Source: CAZPHU01 sp964419255
GTDB lineage: Bacteria > Fibrobacterota > Chitinivibrionia > Chitinivibrionales > CAYFVL01
Length of the DNA: 31,468 bases
Direction of reading: 5' to 3'
NCBI GenBank assembly: GCA_964419255.1
Contig: CAYQOU010000047.1
Span: 1-31,468 of the forward strand
Under the pieces are notes generated by a model that made no database searches, was not told the DNA's origin, and saw nothing but the letters and a program-made list of their open reading frames with translations. Made by a program: the position numbers and the translations under genes. Numbering within the stretch: the first letter of the stretch is position 1; each line of letters opens with the position of its first letter. Below are positions 1 to 8,065 of the stretch, piece after piece.

Positions 1-161
1 CCCATGCTGCGAAGAACAGCAACCGCTACACCATCACCTTCCTTGATCAGTCCAAGAAGCAAATGCTCCGTTCCAACGTAATCGTTTCCCAGCCGTACCG
101 ACTCCTCACGAGCAATTTGCATTACTTTCTTGACGCGGTCCGTAAACATACCATTAACCAT
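1..161 (-). CDS. clpC: ClpC ATPase, N-terminal fragment (cut by window edge)
   Basis: Translating the minus strand from an ATG at 161 gives a protein starting MVNGMFTDRVKKVMQIAREE and continuing through the typical Clp N-domain motif GTEHLLLGL, about 53 residues before the window ends. This matches the Clp_N repeat of ClpC, the AAA+ unfoldase that works with ClpP and recognises arginine-phosphorylated substrates. An AAGGATGG-like ribosome site lies about 8 bases upstream of the ATG; a second in-frame ATG sits four codons later. It is the last gene of the run mcsA-mcsB-clpC, 84 bases after mcsB. The ATPase domains are outside the window, so ClpC rather than another Clp ATPase is inferred from the N-domain plus the neighbours. 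Confidence 0.88.
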   Translation of the reverse strand, partial: MVNGMFTDRVKKVMQIAREESVRLGNDYVGTEHLLLGLIKEGDGVAVAVLRSM

Positions 162-245
162 TGATCGCCATCCTTACAATAAGTTGTGACTGGTAGCGTC
201 TCTCATTTCTATTCTCGTCACAAATATTACTCAAAAATCGTACCG

Positions 246-1304
246 TTATTGTCCTTCTCCATTAAGAAGAGCCTGGACCATCTCGGCACGCCTCAAATTT
301 AGTTTATCTTTATCTTGCTTTTTTCCATCCAGCAGTTGAATGTGCGCGGGCATCGTCATCAAAATCATTCTATTCAGACACGACTTATCCGTCTTATTGA
401 AGATACCACTTTCTACTCCAAACCTCAAAGCAGATGCCAGATTCAACAACTCATCTACACCAAGCGTCCGCGCATACTGCAAAATACCATATGATCTAAA
501 GATCTTATCCTCAATCTCAACTTCAGCCTCGTTAAGAATACGATCTCGAGCAGCATTTTCGCATTCTATAACACCCTGTATTATGCGCCGAGTGCTCTCT
601 ATAAACTCTTCTTCCCCCGAGCCCATTGTTGCCTGATTTGACAGCTGAAAAAAATTGCCTGCGACCTGAGAATTTTCGCCAAAAAAACCCCTCGCCGCCA
701 ACCCCATCTGAGTAACTCCCTGAAGAGTCTGATCTATGGTCTTGGTCAAGACCAACCCGGGAAGATGTAACAGAAAAGACACCCGCAGTCCGGTTCCCGA
801 ATTCGTAGGACAGGAAGTCAGGAAGCCCTTCCTGGAATCGAATGCAAAACGCAGTTTGTTGCCTACCATGGTATCAAGCTGGTCCAGCTCCTCCCACAAC
901 CTCTCCGCACAACACCCGCTGCCGATAAACTGCATCCGGATATGGTCTTCCTCATTTATCATCACACTCGACTGAAATGATTTATCGAATACCACCCCCC
1001 GATCTCCATCCAGATTAAGCATATCGTAACTCACCGCGCGATTTTCCGCAAGAAACTGCTTGTCTAGACCATCAGCACTTGCAAAGTTGCAGCACTCAAA
1101 GCCCCGACAGGCCGACAGCCCCATTACCTGAGCACGAATCTCTTCAAAAATTCGTTTGCGCTCCAACAATGAAGCCCTGGATGGAAATTGGTGATTTAAT
1201 AGATTGCGGGCAAGGCGCACTCTGGTCGAAATGACTACTTCCGAATCACTTTCCCGCGACCAAAGCCATGATGGCAAAATCCGTGCCATCGTTTTTGGAA
1301 TCAT
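246..1304 (-). CDS. mcsB: McsB protein arginine kinase
   Basis: 352 residues, the usual McsB length. McsB phosphorylates arginines on damaged or regulatory proteins in the cytosol, marking them for ClpC-ClpP. Seen: the guanidino-kinase nucleotide-binding arginine motif STRVRLARN (about 26-34), NEEDHIRMQ (117-125), and the catalytic-cysteine segment LTSCPTNSGTGLR with Cys165. The start overlaps the mcsA stop by 4 bases (ATGA), implying translational coupling; clpC follows. Odd: the C-terminal segment that in Bacillus-type McsB is the RDXXRA phospho-arginine allosteric pocket reads LNLRRA here (335-340), so the Arg-Asp pair is missing while RA is kept. The family assignment is secure; the loss of allostery is inference. 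Confidence 0.96.
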   Translation of the reverse strand: MIPKTMARILPSWLWSRESDSEVVISTRVRLARNLLNHQFPSRASLLERKRIFEEIRAQVMGLSACRGFECCNFASADGLDKQFLAENRAVSYDMLNLDGDRGVVFDKSFQSSVMINEEDHIRMQFIGSGCCAERLWEELDQLDTMVGNKLRFAFDSRKGFLTSCPTNSGTGLRVSFLLHLPGLVLTKTIDQTLQGVTQMGLAARGFFGENSQVAGNFFQLSNQATMGSGEEEFIESTRRIIQGVIECENAARDRILNEAEVEIEDKIFRSYGILQYARTLGVDELLNLASALRFGVESGIFNKTDKSCLNRMILMTMPAHIQLLDGKKQDKDKLNLRRAEMVQALLNGEGQ

Positions 1305-1783
1305 CGATCGACCCCATTTTTGATTTCCGAAGTCAAACTCAGGATTTTGTCGCGAAGCTCAGCGGCCAGCTCAAACTTTTCATTCCGAACGGCAATATCC
1401 AGTTCGTGACGGAGTTGTTTGATATCTTCGGCCTCCAGAGCAACGTACTCTTTTCCGTGGTATTCCTTGCCCTTATGCTCGTCAGCCCCATGCATCTGGA
1501 TAAGCAGCTCATCAATCTCCTTTTCGAATGCAAAATAGCAGTGCGCACACCCGAGAAGACCTTTTTCCTTGAAATCAGAAAGACTCATCCGGCAGTGCGG
1601 GCAGGCAATTTTTTCATCCTGCGGCTCTTCCTGCAAGTTCTCAAACTCTTCGACAAGCGAAATTGATATACCTTTTTTCTGGGCACAAGATTCACATAGA
1701 TGAGAAATCGAGGTCTCATCGTTGATTATTTGAGTCAGATGAATACTTGCAGGGTTGATTCCGCATTCATCGCACATTTTCAT
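1301..1783 (-). CDS. mcsA: McsA, activator of McsB (zinc-finger/UVR protein)
   Basis: From the ATG at 1783 the product is 160 residues beginning MKMCDECGINPASIHLTQ. Four CxxC pairs are visible (Cys4/7, 30/33, 61/64, 79/82), the two zinc-binding modules of McsA, followed by a C-terminal UVR-type helical pair at about 115-155 (ELDIAVRNEKFELAAELRDKI region). McsA binds and activates the kinase McsB. The frame stays open back to a TTG at 1867, but the extra 28 residues are unlike the family and the first zinc pair starts right after the internal ATG. A GGTGAT sequence about 6 bases upstream is a weak ribosome site. The gene is followed by mcsB with a 4-base overlap. No CtsR repressor gene precedes it, unlike the Firmicutes arrangement. 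Confidence 0.93.
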   Translation of the reverse strand: MKMCDECGINPASIHLTQIINDETSISHLCESCAQKKGISISLVEEFENLQEEPQDEKIACPHCRMSLSDFKEKGLLGCAHCYFAFEKEIDELLIQMHGADEHKGKEYHGKEYVALEAEDIKQLRHELDIAVRNEKFELAAELRDKILSLTSEIKNGVDR

Positions 1784-1863
1784 AGTATCATCACCATCTC
1801 TGTTTTTAGCCTCTTTTGTAGATAATATATAAAAATAGTGTATGCACCACCGTTCATGGCCCC

Positions 1864-2535
1864 TCAATCCATGCTTACTATTTTTCCATCCTGTATATAT
1901 ATGGTTCTGTGCATCTGCATGGCAAGCTGCTCGTTATGAGTAGCTACCAGATATGTCTGATTCAATTCCCTATTTGTCTTCTGGAAAAGCTCCAGCAACT
2001 GTTCGCTGTTTCTGGTGTCCAGATTACCGGTCGGCTCATCGGCCAATACCAGCATGGGTTCGTTGAAAAGCGCACGGGCTAAAGCAACACGCTGGCGTTC
2101 ACCTCCGGATAATTCTGCGGGAAAATGACTCCCTCGTCTCTCCAGTCCGATCGTTGACAGCAGCCATCGAGCCCGGTCAACAAGATCTTTTTTCCTGCCC
2201 CCATTTATCATTCCCGGAATGAAAACATTTTCCAGCGCGGTGAAGTCGGGCATCAAATGATGGAACTGAAAGACAAAACCAATCGATTCCCGCCTGAACT
2301 TTGCCAGCCTGGAATCGGAAAGCGCACTGAGTTGCTGATTGTTTATCTCGACACTACCCCTGGTGGGTTTGTCCAGCCCGCCCAAAATCTGAAGTAATGT
2401 CGTTTTTCCGGCACCACTGACACCTGCCAATGCCACCATCTCTCCCCTTGATATGGAAAAAGAGGTATCCTTCAGTACATCAAAACTGCCGGCATCATCC
2501 GTAAATGTTTTTGTCAGTCCCTGCACATTTACCAT
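1864..2535 (-). CDS. lolD: LolD-type ABC transporter ATP-binding protein
   Basis: 223 residues from the ATG at 2535 (MVNVQGLTKTF). Seen: Walker A GVSGAGKTT, ABC signature LSGGERQRVALARAL, Walker B VLADEPTG and a switch histidine in VATHNEQLA. The sequence is typical of LolD/MacB-family ATPases, and the neighbouring permease supports LolD: the complex extracts lipoproteins from the inner membrane and passes them to the outer-membrane route. The frame extends to a TTG at 2583, but GGAG lies 12 bases before the ATG and the beta-strand start fits the family. The gene begins 48 bases after the permease stop and its stop is 80 bases before mcsA. The substrate is inferred from family and context. 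Confidence 0.9.
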   Translation of the reverse strand: MVNVQGLTKTFTDDAGSFDVLKDTSFSISRGEMVALAGVSGAGKTTLLQILGGLDKPTRGSVEINNQQLSALSDSRLAKFRRESIGFVFQFHHLMPDFTALENVFIPGMINGGRKKDLVDRARWLLSTIGLERRGSHFPAELSGGERQRVALARALFNEPMLVLADEPTGNLDTRNSEQLLELFQKTNRELNQTYLVATHNEQLAMQMHRTIYIQDGKIVSMD

Positions 2536-2583
2536 TATAATTCTTTTTCTCCAACTCTCTGTAAGGCATACACCTGCATACAA

Positions 2584-3816
2584 CTACTCATACCGAATCG
2601 ATTCGGCCGGTAAAATCTTTGATGCTCTCCACGCGGGAAAACTTGCTGCAAGAATACAGATGATATTGGACGCCACATAGATCGCCAACACATCCAGCGG
2701 CCGTATCAGCATAGGAACGGCATCGATGAAATAAACATCACCCGGTAACGGAATAATCCGCCAACGATACTGTATCCACGCTATCAAAACCCCGATCAAA
2801 ACTCCGGCGGAAGAGCCAATAAAACCGATTATTGTCCCGTTAAACATGAAGATTCGCATGACCGAGTGTCTGGTGGCTCCCATACCCATAAGCAGCCCGA
2901 TCTCTCTGCGTTTTTCCAGTATCATCATTATCAGCGAGGAAACGATATTGAATGCTGCCACCACAATAATCATGCTGATCACGATAAAAATGATCAACTT
3001 CTCAAGCTTCATCCACTTGAACAGAGATTGATTCTGACTCTTCCAATCGGTTGCCCGAAACGGATACCCCCCTAGCTTCTCTTTGACCGAAGTTGCAATC
3101 TTGTCCGCGTTAAACAGATCCTTAGTCCTGATCTGAATGCCCTCTACCCCGTTCATGTTCAGTAGCCTCTGTGCGGCATCCACCCCCATATACACAAAAT
3201 TCAGATCATACTCATACATTCCCGTTTCGAATACTCCGGTTACCACATACCTTCCCATCACCGGTACCGGATCCAGTTGAGCCTCGGTAGTAACTACCGT
3301 ACCCAGAACGATTTCCGCCCCCGGTCTGATTCCCAACCTGTCGGCCAAACCAATACCTATGACGATTCCAGTCTGTTTCCTCTCCCGATTGGAGACGGTT
3401 GAGTCAAAGGAGAACTCTCCGAATTTTATCTTTTCTTTCAGGTCGGTAACGGGCTGATCAGCATCATCCTGAATCGCCGTTATCATCACCCCCTCCTGCA
3501 CATCATCATACTCGACCATCCCCTTTGCAGAGATGTAGGGGGCGGTGCTTACCACCTGGGGATGCTCCTCGATACGTTGGCGGATAGAGTCTACTTGGGT
3601 AATCGGGCGCTTATGATATTTCAATATCCGGGCGTGTGCCGTACTGCCCACGATTCTGTCACGGACTTCCTTTTCGAATCCGTTTGCAATCGCCAGCGCA
3701 ATCACCAGCACCATTGAACCCAGAAATACACCGGCAGCCGAAATGTAGGTGATGAGCGATATAAAGCCCATCTTGCGCTTTCCGCGCAGGTATCTTAAAG
3801 CTATAAACCATTCCAT
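2584..3816 (-). CDS. lolC: LolC/LolE-type lipoprotein-releasing permease
   Basis: 410 residues, the normal length. The N-terminus MEWFIALRYLRGKRKMGFIS and the following hydrophobic segment (about 20-44) are characteristic of LolC/LolE. A large periplasmic MacB-like domain (about 45-265) is followed by three membrane segments (about 272-300, 317-345, 372-402) and the C-terminal FPAWRASKILPAESIRYE, the FtsX/Lol-family ending (PAxRAsxxxPxexLR). One permease gene is present here, so the complex may be a homodimer (LolF-like) or use a second permease elsewhere; LolC and LolE cannot be separated by eye. It follows lysS by 9 bases and precedes lolD. Confidence 0.92.
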   Translation of the reverse strand: MEWFIALRYLRGKRKMGFISLITYISAAGVFLGSMVLVIALAIANGFEKEVRDRIVGSTAHARILKYHKRPITQVDSIRQRIEEHPQVVSTAPYISAKGMVEYDDVQEGVMITAIQDDADQPVTDLKEKIKFGEFSFDSTVSNRERKQTGIVIGIGLADRLGIRPGAEIVLGTVVTTEAQLDPVPVMGRYVVTGVFETGMYEYDLNFVYMGVDAAQRLLNMNGVEGIQIRTKDLFNADKIATSVKEKLGGYPFRATDWKSQNQSLFKWMKLEKLIIFIVISMIIVVAAFNIVSSLIMMILEKRREIGLLMGMGATRHSVMRIFMFNGTIIGFIGSSAGVLIGVLIAWIQYRWRIIPLPGDVYFIDAVPMLIRPLDVLAIYVASNIICILAASFPAWRASKILPAESIRYE

Positions 3817-3825
3817 TCACAATCC

Positions 3826-5304
3826 TTATTTTTCGGGACGCAGCAGCGGAAACAGTACGACATCACGAAGGGTATGTGCGTTGGTCAGCAACGCCACCAT
3901 GCGATCGATTCCCATGCCCCATCCGGACATCGGCGGCATACCAAACTCCATACACCTGACAAAATCATCATCGCTCTGCATAGCTTCCGTATCCCCCTGC
4001 GCTCGCGCCGTTGCCTGTTGCTTGAAGCGTTGCGCCTGGTCGATGGGATCGATAAGCTCGGAGTAGGCGTTGATCACCTCCCAGCCGTTTACTACCAGCT
4101 GAAACCTGTCCACCACCGATCGGTTAGTATCATTACTTCTGGCCAACGGTGAGAGATCGATCGGATGATGGGTGATAAATACCGGATCAATAAGATTGGG
4201 TCGCGACACCTTCTTATAAAGAAGATCGATAAGAGTGCCCCGGCCGGCTTTTGCCACATCAACATCTTCGTCGAAAACGATACCGTTCTGCTTTATTGCG
4301 CTCATCAATGATTCTTTATTTTCGTGATGATCTATATCTATCCCACTGTCTTTGAGGATAAGATCCCGAAAAGAAATTCGCGGCCATTGACCTTCAAATG
4401 ATATTTTCGTGCCATCATAGGTAATCTCACGTTCTCCGATCACCTGATCAAGCAGATGTTTTATCAGCTTCTCGGTAAAGTTCATGTTATCCACGTAATT
4501 CCAGTATGCCACATAGTACTCAAGAAGAGTAAAATCGGGCAGATGGGAGGCGTCTACACCTTCGTTTCGAAACGAACGGGCAAATTCATACACCCTTTCA
4601 AACCCGCCGGCGATCGCCCGTTTGAGATAAGTTTCCGGTGCGATCCGCAAATACACATCGATATCCAGGGCATTGTTATGGGTAATAAACGGACGAGCCA
4701 TAGCCCCACTGGCCTTATTAGTCAGCACCGGAGTTTCGATCTCCAAGAAACCGTTATCATCGAGATAGTTGCGAATCGCCTTGATAATAGCAGTACGCAT
4801 CTTGAATCGCTGCATGATTTCCGGATCCATGATCAAGTCGAGATAACGTCTGCGCAGACGAAGTTCGGGATCGGTGATCCCGTGAAATTTCTCCGGAAGA
4901 GGACGAAGCGATTTCGACAGGAAGGTCCATGAGGCTGTATCTACCGTTTTCTCACCGGTCCTGGTGGTCATCACTTCACCTTCCACCCCGATGAAATCAC
5001 CGATATCCACCAGCTTTTTGAATTGCGCGAAACTTTCCCCCAGTTTGTTTTTCTGTAACGCAAACTGCATCTTGCCCGTTTCGTCCTGGATATGACCAAA
5101 TGCCAGCTTACCGAAATACCGTATGGCAACCAGTCGTCCGCTGACACGTATTCCGCTCGTACCATCCTGCGATGTTTTTACCTTCTCTAGTGAATGACTT
5201 TTGTCGAACCGATCGGCGTACGGCTGCTGACCGATCTGCTCAAGCTGCTTGATTTTTTCTCTGCGGATCTTCATCTGATCGTTTATATTCTCGGCCGTTT
5301 CCAC
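3826..5304 (-). CDS. lysS: Lysyl-tRNA synthetase, class II
   Basis: 492 residues from a GTG at 5304 (METAENINDQMKIRREK...). AGAGGAG lies 5 bases upstream of this GTG, which decides the start; the frame extends to a TTG at 5322 inside the leader. Seen: N-terminal OB-fold anticodon domain (about 55-160), class II motif 2 with FRNEGVDASHLPDFTLLEYY, the NAYSELIDP segment, and motif 3 as GWGMGIDRMVALLT. It charges tRNA-Lys with lysine in the cytosol. It heads the run lysS-lolC-lolD-mcsA-mcsB-clpC with short gaps, so it probably shares a transcript with the lipoprotein-release and arginine-kinase genes. I see no convincing promoter in the 209 bases upstream on this strand. Confidence 0.96.
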   Translation of the reverse strand: METAENINDQMKIRREKIKQLEQIGQQPYADRFDKSHSLEKVKTSQDGTSGIRVSGRLVAIRYFGKLAFGHIQDETGKMQFALQKNKLGESFAQFKKLVDIGDFIGVEGEVMTTRTGEKTVDTASWTFLSKSLRPLPEKFHGITDPELRLRRRYLDLIMDPEIMQRFKMRTAIIKAIRNYLDDNGFLEIETPVLTNKASGAMARPFITHNNALDIDVYLRIAPETYLKRAIAGGFERVYEFARSFRNEGVDASHLPDFTLLEYYVAYWNYVDNMNFTEKLIKHLLDQVIGEREITYDGTKISFEGQWPRISFRDLILKDSGIDIDHHENKESLMSAIKQNGIVFDEDVDVAKAGRGTLIDLLYKKVSRPNLIDPVFITHHPIDLSPLARSNDTNRSVVDRFQLVVNGWEVINAYSELIDPIDQAQRFKQQATARAQGDTEAMQSDDDFVRCMEFGMPPMSGWGMGIDRMVALLTNAHTLRDVVLFPLLRPEK

Positions 5305-5463
5305 ACATGCTCCTCTAAACAATTAGGTATACTGCACATCCAAAGCTTTCTAAAATAGTTGATTTACCACCGGTTAATCGAAGGTTTTCAAAGATAAATC
5401 AAGCCACAAGCCCGAATTTAATGCCTCTTTAATGTAGCTCAATGCATAACGCGTTCATTATTT

Positions 5464-5491
5464 TTGATTATCGTTTTGGGACAGTTATAAT
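5464..5491 (+). promoter_or_regulatory. Candidate sigma-70 promoter for the flavoprotein reductase gene
   Basis: TTGATT at 5464-5469 and TATAAT at 5486-5491 are separated by 16 bases, close to the vegetative consensus. The predicted transcript start is near 5498, about 34 bases before the ATG at 5532, leaving room for the GAGAAG ribosome site. It lies in the 227-base divergent gap between lysS and this gene. The match is by eye only. Confidence 0.55.
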
Positions 5492-5531
5492 TTTTCTGTT
5501 TATGCCTCTTTTCCGATGAGAAGTTTCTTTT

Positions 5532-6695
5532 ATGCCTTCCCGCTTTGATATCGTAGTAATCGGTGCCGGCCCCGCCGGGCTGTGTGCCGCAAGACGAATA
5601 GTACAACAGTCGGGGGCCCCGAAAACTCTGCTGATAGAAAAAAGGGCCCCCTGGAGCGTACCCGTTGCCTGCGCAGAAGGTGTCGGTCGGCTGGGCTTTG
5701 AGGATGCGATCGAGCCGAAAAAAGAGTGGATACGCTGTGAAATACGTCGCGTCCTCTTCCATTCTCCCGCCAATGAAAAAATCACCTACGAGGATCCAAA
5801 TCGAGGGTACATAATCAACCGGGCACGAATGCAGCAGGATCTGGCAAATGAGGTTTTTAGCAGAGGCGTAGAGGAGCGATTCGGGCATGGTGTAACAGAT
5901 GTTTCATCCGCCTCCCCTGACGGTTTTCGTGAGGTGCGTCTCTCCAGTGGCGAGAGTGTGCAGGCGCAGGTGGTTATCGACTGCTCAGGGCCTCTATCAA
6001 TGCTTGGAAAACAGGAAGCGGCACTGGAGTGGAAAAACAGAGATCTGGAAGTAGCATACTTTGCCCATATCGAGGGCATAGACGTTCAATCAGATCTGGT
6101 TCACTTATACATGGGAAGGGATATCGCTCCCGGCGGTTATGCGTGGGCCTTTCCTCGCGAAAAAGATGGCTGCAATGTAGGCCTTGTTATCGGAACCCGA
6201 TTTCGTAATCAGGTAAACATTCGCAACAAACTGCGATCGTTTATCGACCGGTTCTTCAAACAGGGTAAAATCACGGGATATTACGCCGGGACAATCCCTT
6301 GCAGTACCGGCAAAAGAACAATTGCAGTGCCCGGATTGATAAAGGCGGGTGATTGTGCCGGCACTGTCAACCCGATCAGCCGGGCCGGCATTGTCGAAGC
6401 CATGATCAGTGGGACGCTTGCCGGTGAATACGGTCTGAAGATGCTGGAAAGAAGAAGGATGATGACACAGATATGTAAGCAGTACCATAGCGCCTGGATG
6501 CAAAAAAGAGGGAAGAGTCATGCGAAGATGGCTAAGGTAAAATCAGAGCTGATAAGAATACCCGATCAGGACTATGATATGGCAGCGAAGTCACTGAGCT
6601 CTCTTCCTCAGCATCAGCTTACGATGTCACGTATATTTCGTAGCAGCCTCAGCCGCTCTCCCCGGCTGGTCTGGGCAATGCGGCACCTTATGTAG
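5532..6695 (+). CDS. Geranylgeranyl-reductase-family FAD oxidoreductase
   Basis: 387 residues. The N-terminus has the FAD dinucleotide fold VVIGAGPAGLCAARRI (GAGPAG at 11-16), then CAEGV near 53-57, and the second FAD motif AGDCAGTVNPISRAGIVEA near 275-290, which is the GDAAG-NP-GGI signature of the GGR/ChlP/DGGGP-reductase family. Members reduce isolated double bonds of isoprenoid chains or related polyenes using FAD. The length (387) is normal for bacterial and archaeal GGRs. A TTGATT/TATAAT promoter precedes it; the next gene is 190 bases away with its own promoter signal, so it is probably monocistronic. The substrate cannot be read from the sequence: menaquinone side chain, undecaprenyl/dolichol-type lipid or another polyene are all possible. 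Confidence 0.82.
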   Translation: MPSRFDIVVIGAGPAGLCAARRIVQQSGAPKTLLIEKRAPWSVPVACAEGVGRLGFEDAIEPKKEWIRCEIRRVLFHSPANEKITYEDPNRGYIINRARMQQDLANEVFSRGVEERFGHGVTDVSSASPDGFREVRLSSGESVQAQVVIDCSGPLSMLGKQEAALEWKNRDLEVAYFAHIEGIDVQSDLVHLYMGRDIAPGGYAWAFPREKDGCNVGLVIGTRFRNQVNIRNKLRSFIDRFFKQGKITGYYAGTIPCSTGKRTIAVPGLIKAGDCAGTVNPISRAGIVEAMISGTLAGEYGLKMLERRRMMTQICKQYHSAWMQKRGKSHAKMAKVKSELIRIPDQDYDMAAKSLSSLPQHQLTMSRIFRSSLSRSPRLVWAMRHLM

Positions 6696-6850
6696 AACTT
6701 CGACCCACGATCAGAATCTAAGACAATAATTACACTCTGATCGGAAAAAGTCGTTTTTTCACGAAATTGTCATGAAAACGGCATAACCTGCCTGAACAGC
6801 TCGCACCCGTGCCAATGATTTTTCAGCATTAGAATATATTCATTTTGTTC

Positions 6851-6879
6851 TTTTCCCAGTGAAGCATCAGTGCTATAAT
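6851..6879 (+). promoter_or_regulatory. Candidate promoter of the GT4 gene with a very short or absent leader
   Basis: A perfect TATAAT lies at 6874-6879, with TTTTCC 17 bases upstream as a weak -35. The end of the -10 is only 7 bases before the ATG at 6887, so the predicted transcript would start at or within a base or two of the start codon. No Shine-Dalgarno sequence is visible in front of the ATG, consistent with leaderless translation. Read by eye. Confidence 0.45.
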
Positions 6880-6886
6880 CTGATGT

Positions 6887-7999
6887 ATGAATATTGCTCT
6901 GATACACGAATGGCTGGTTACTCAAGCCGGAGCCGAAAGCGTGCTCCAGTCAATCTATAAACTTTTCCCCGGCGATATCCACTCTCTCTTTCATGATCCC
7001 GACGAGCTGGTTAAGTCAATCTGGGATAATGTTCCTGTAAAGACATCGCTTCTCCAGCGTCTTCCCCTGGCACGAAAACATCATCGAATTTTCCTTCCCC
7101 TTTTTCCCATGGCTATCGAGCAGTTTGATCTACGCGAATACAACCTTGTCATATCTTCCTCGTACGCAGTGGCAAAAGGAGTGCTGACATCTTCCGATCA
7201 ATTGCATATCTGTTATTGCCACTCACCCATGCGCTACATATGGGATCTAACGTTTGAATATCTCGAAGCGGCAGGCCTCAATGGTGGGCTTAAAAGTTTT
7301 CTGGTGCGCCTGATTCTTCACTATATTCGTCTCTGGGACAGCACCTCATCCCATCGGGTAAACGCTTTTGCAGCAAATTCAAACTATATCGCCCATCGCA
7401 TAAAAAAATGCTACAATCGAGACGCAAAAGTCATTTACCCTCCCGTTGATGTTGACCGGTTCGCAATATCCGATCGCAGAGACAACTACTTTATCACCGT
7501 ATCGCGCCTGGTGCCCTATAAGCGCCTCGATCTGGCTGTCGACGCTTTTAACGAGCTGGGACTGCCACTTCTGGTCGTGGGCGAAGGACCGGCCAGAAAA
7601 GATTTGATGCGCAGAGCAAAGAAAAACATCACCTTCCTCGGCCACATTTCAGCATCCGAAGTTGAGACTTATATGGCCGGTGCACGAGCATTTGTTTTCT
7701 GTGCAGAGGAAGATTTCGGAATAGTAAATGTTGAAGCACAGGCGGCAGGCATACCTGTTATCGCCTTCGGAAGAGGTGGAGCACTGGAGACAATAATCGA
7801 CGGCAAAACAGGATTGTTCTTTTATAAGCATACTGTTGAGTCGCTGATCAATAGCGTTCGAACATTTTTAAGTACCGAGCACTTGTTTGATCCGGAAAAA
7901 ATTCGCAAAAACGCCTTGCGTTTTCCAAGATCACGCTTTGAAAAGGAATTCAAGAAATTTATTGATGATGCCTGGGAGCGTTTTCCCTACAAACAATGA
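6887..7999 (+). CDS. Glycosyltransferase, GT4 family (GT-B fold)
   Basis: 370 residues. The N-terminal acceptor half starts MNIALIHEWLVTQAGAESVL, and HICYCHSPMRYIWD is typical of GT4 mannosyl-/rhamnosyltransferases of the WbaZ kind. The C-terminal donor half has ITVSRLVPYKRLDLAVDAF, then EEDFGIVNVEAQAAGIPVIAFGRGGALETI, containing the EX7E catalytic/nucleotide-binding motif near 277-285. No membrane segment, so a cytosolic enzyme adding a sugar from an NDP donor to a lipid-linked or polysaccharide acceptor. Donor and acceptor are not recognisable. The leader is very short: a TATAAT ends 7 bases before the ATG. The next plus-strand gene is over 1 kb away. Confidence 0.88.
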   Translation: MNIALIHEWLVTQAGAESVLQSIYKLFPGDIHSLFHDPDELVKSIWDNVPVKTSLLQRLPLARKHHRIFLPLFPMAIEQFDLREYNLVISSSYAVAKGVLTSSDQLHICYCHSPMRYIWDLTFEYLEAAGLNGGLKSFLVRLILHYIRLWDSTSSHRVNAFAANSNYIAHRIKKCYNRDAKVIYPPVDVDRFAISDRRDNYFITVSRLVPYKRLDLAVDAFNELGLPLLVVGEGPARKDLMRRAKKNITFLGHISASEVETYMAGARAFVFCAEEDFGIVNVEAQAAGIPVIAFGRGGALETIIDGKTGLFFYKHTVESLINSVRTFLSTEHLFDPEKIRKNALRFPRSRFEKEFKKFIDDAWERFPYKQ

Positions 8000-8022
8000 G
8001 TTGTCCATCAGACCAGCATTAA

Positions 8023-8056
8023 ACGATTCTCACGCGGCGATTCGCTCAGAGCCGCT
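8023..8056. repeat. Short end-to-end derivative (copy D) of the dispersed intergenic repeat
   Basis: 34 bases between the GT4 stop and the dCMP deaminase stop. It consists of the left end of the long repeat (CGATTCTCACGCGGCGATTC) joined directly to its right end (TCAGAGCCGCT), as if the interior had been deleted. It matches the ends of the copy at 13470-13613 closely. GCGGC/GCCGC within it can pair into a small hairpin. Confidence 0.7.
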
Positions 8057-8065
8057 CAATTTGCA

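Noticed and set aside
1784..1867. N-terminal extension of McsA from a TTG at 1867
   Set aside because: The extra 28 residues do not resemble the family, and the zinc-binding N-terminus starts at the internal ATG at 1783.
6756..6778. Imperfect inverted repeat TTTTCACGA/TCATGAAAA between the reductase and GT4 genes
   Set aside because: AT-rich with one mismatch and no T-run after it; such hairpins are expected by chance, so it is not called a terminator or operator.
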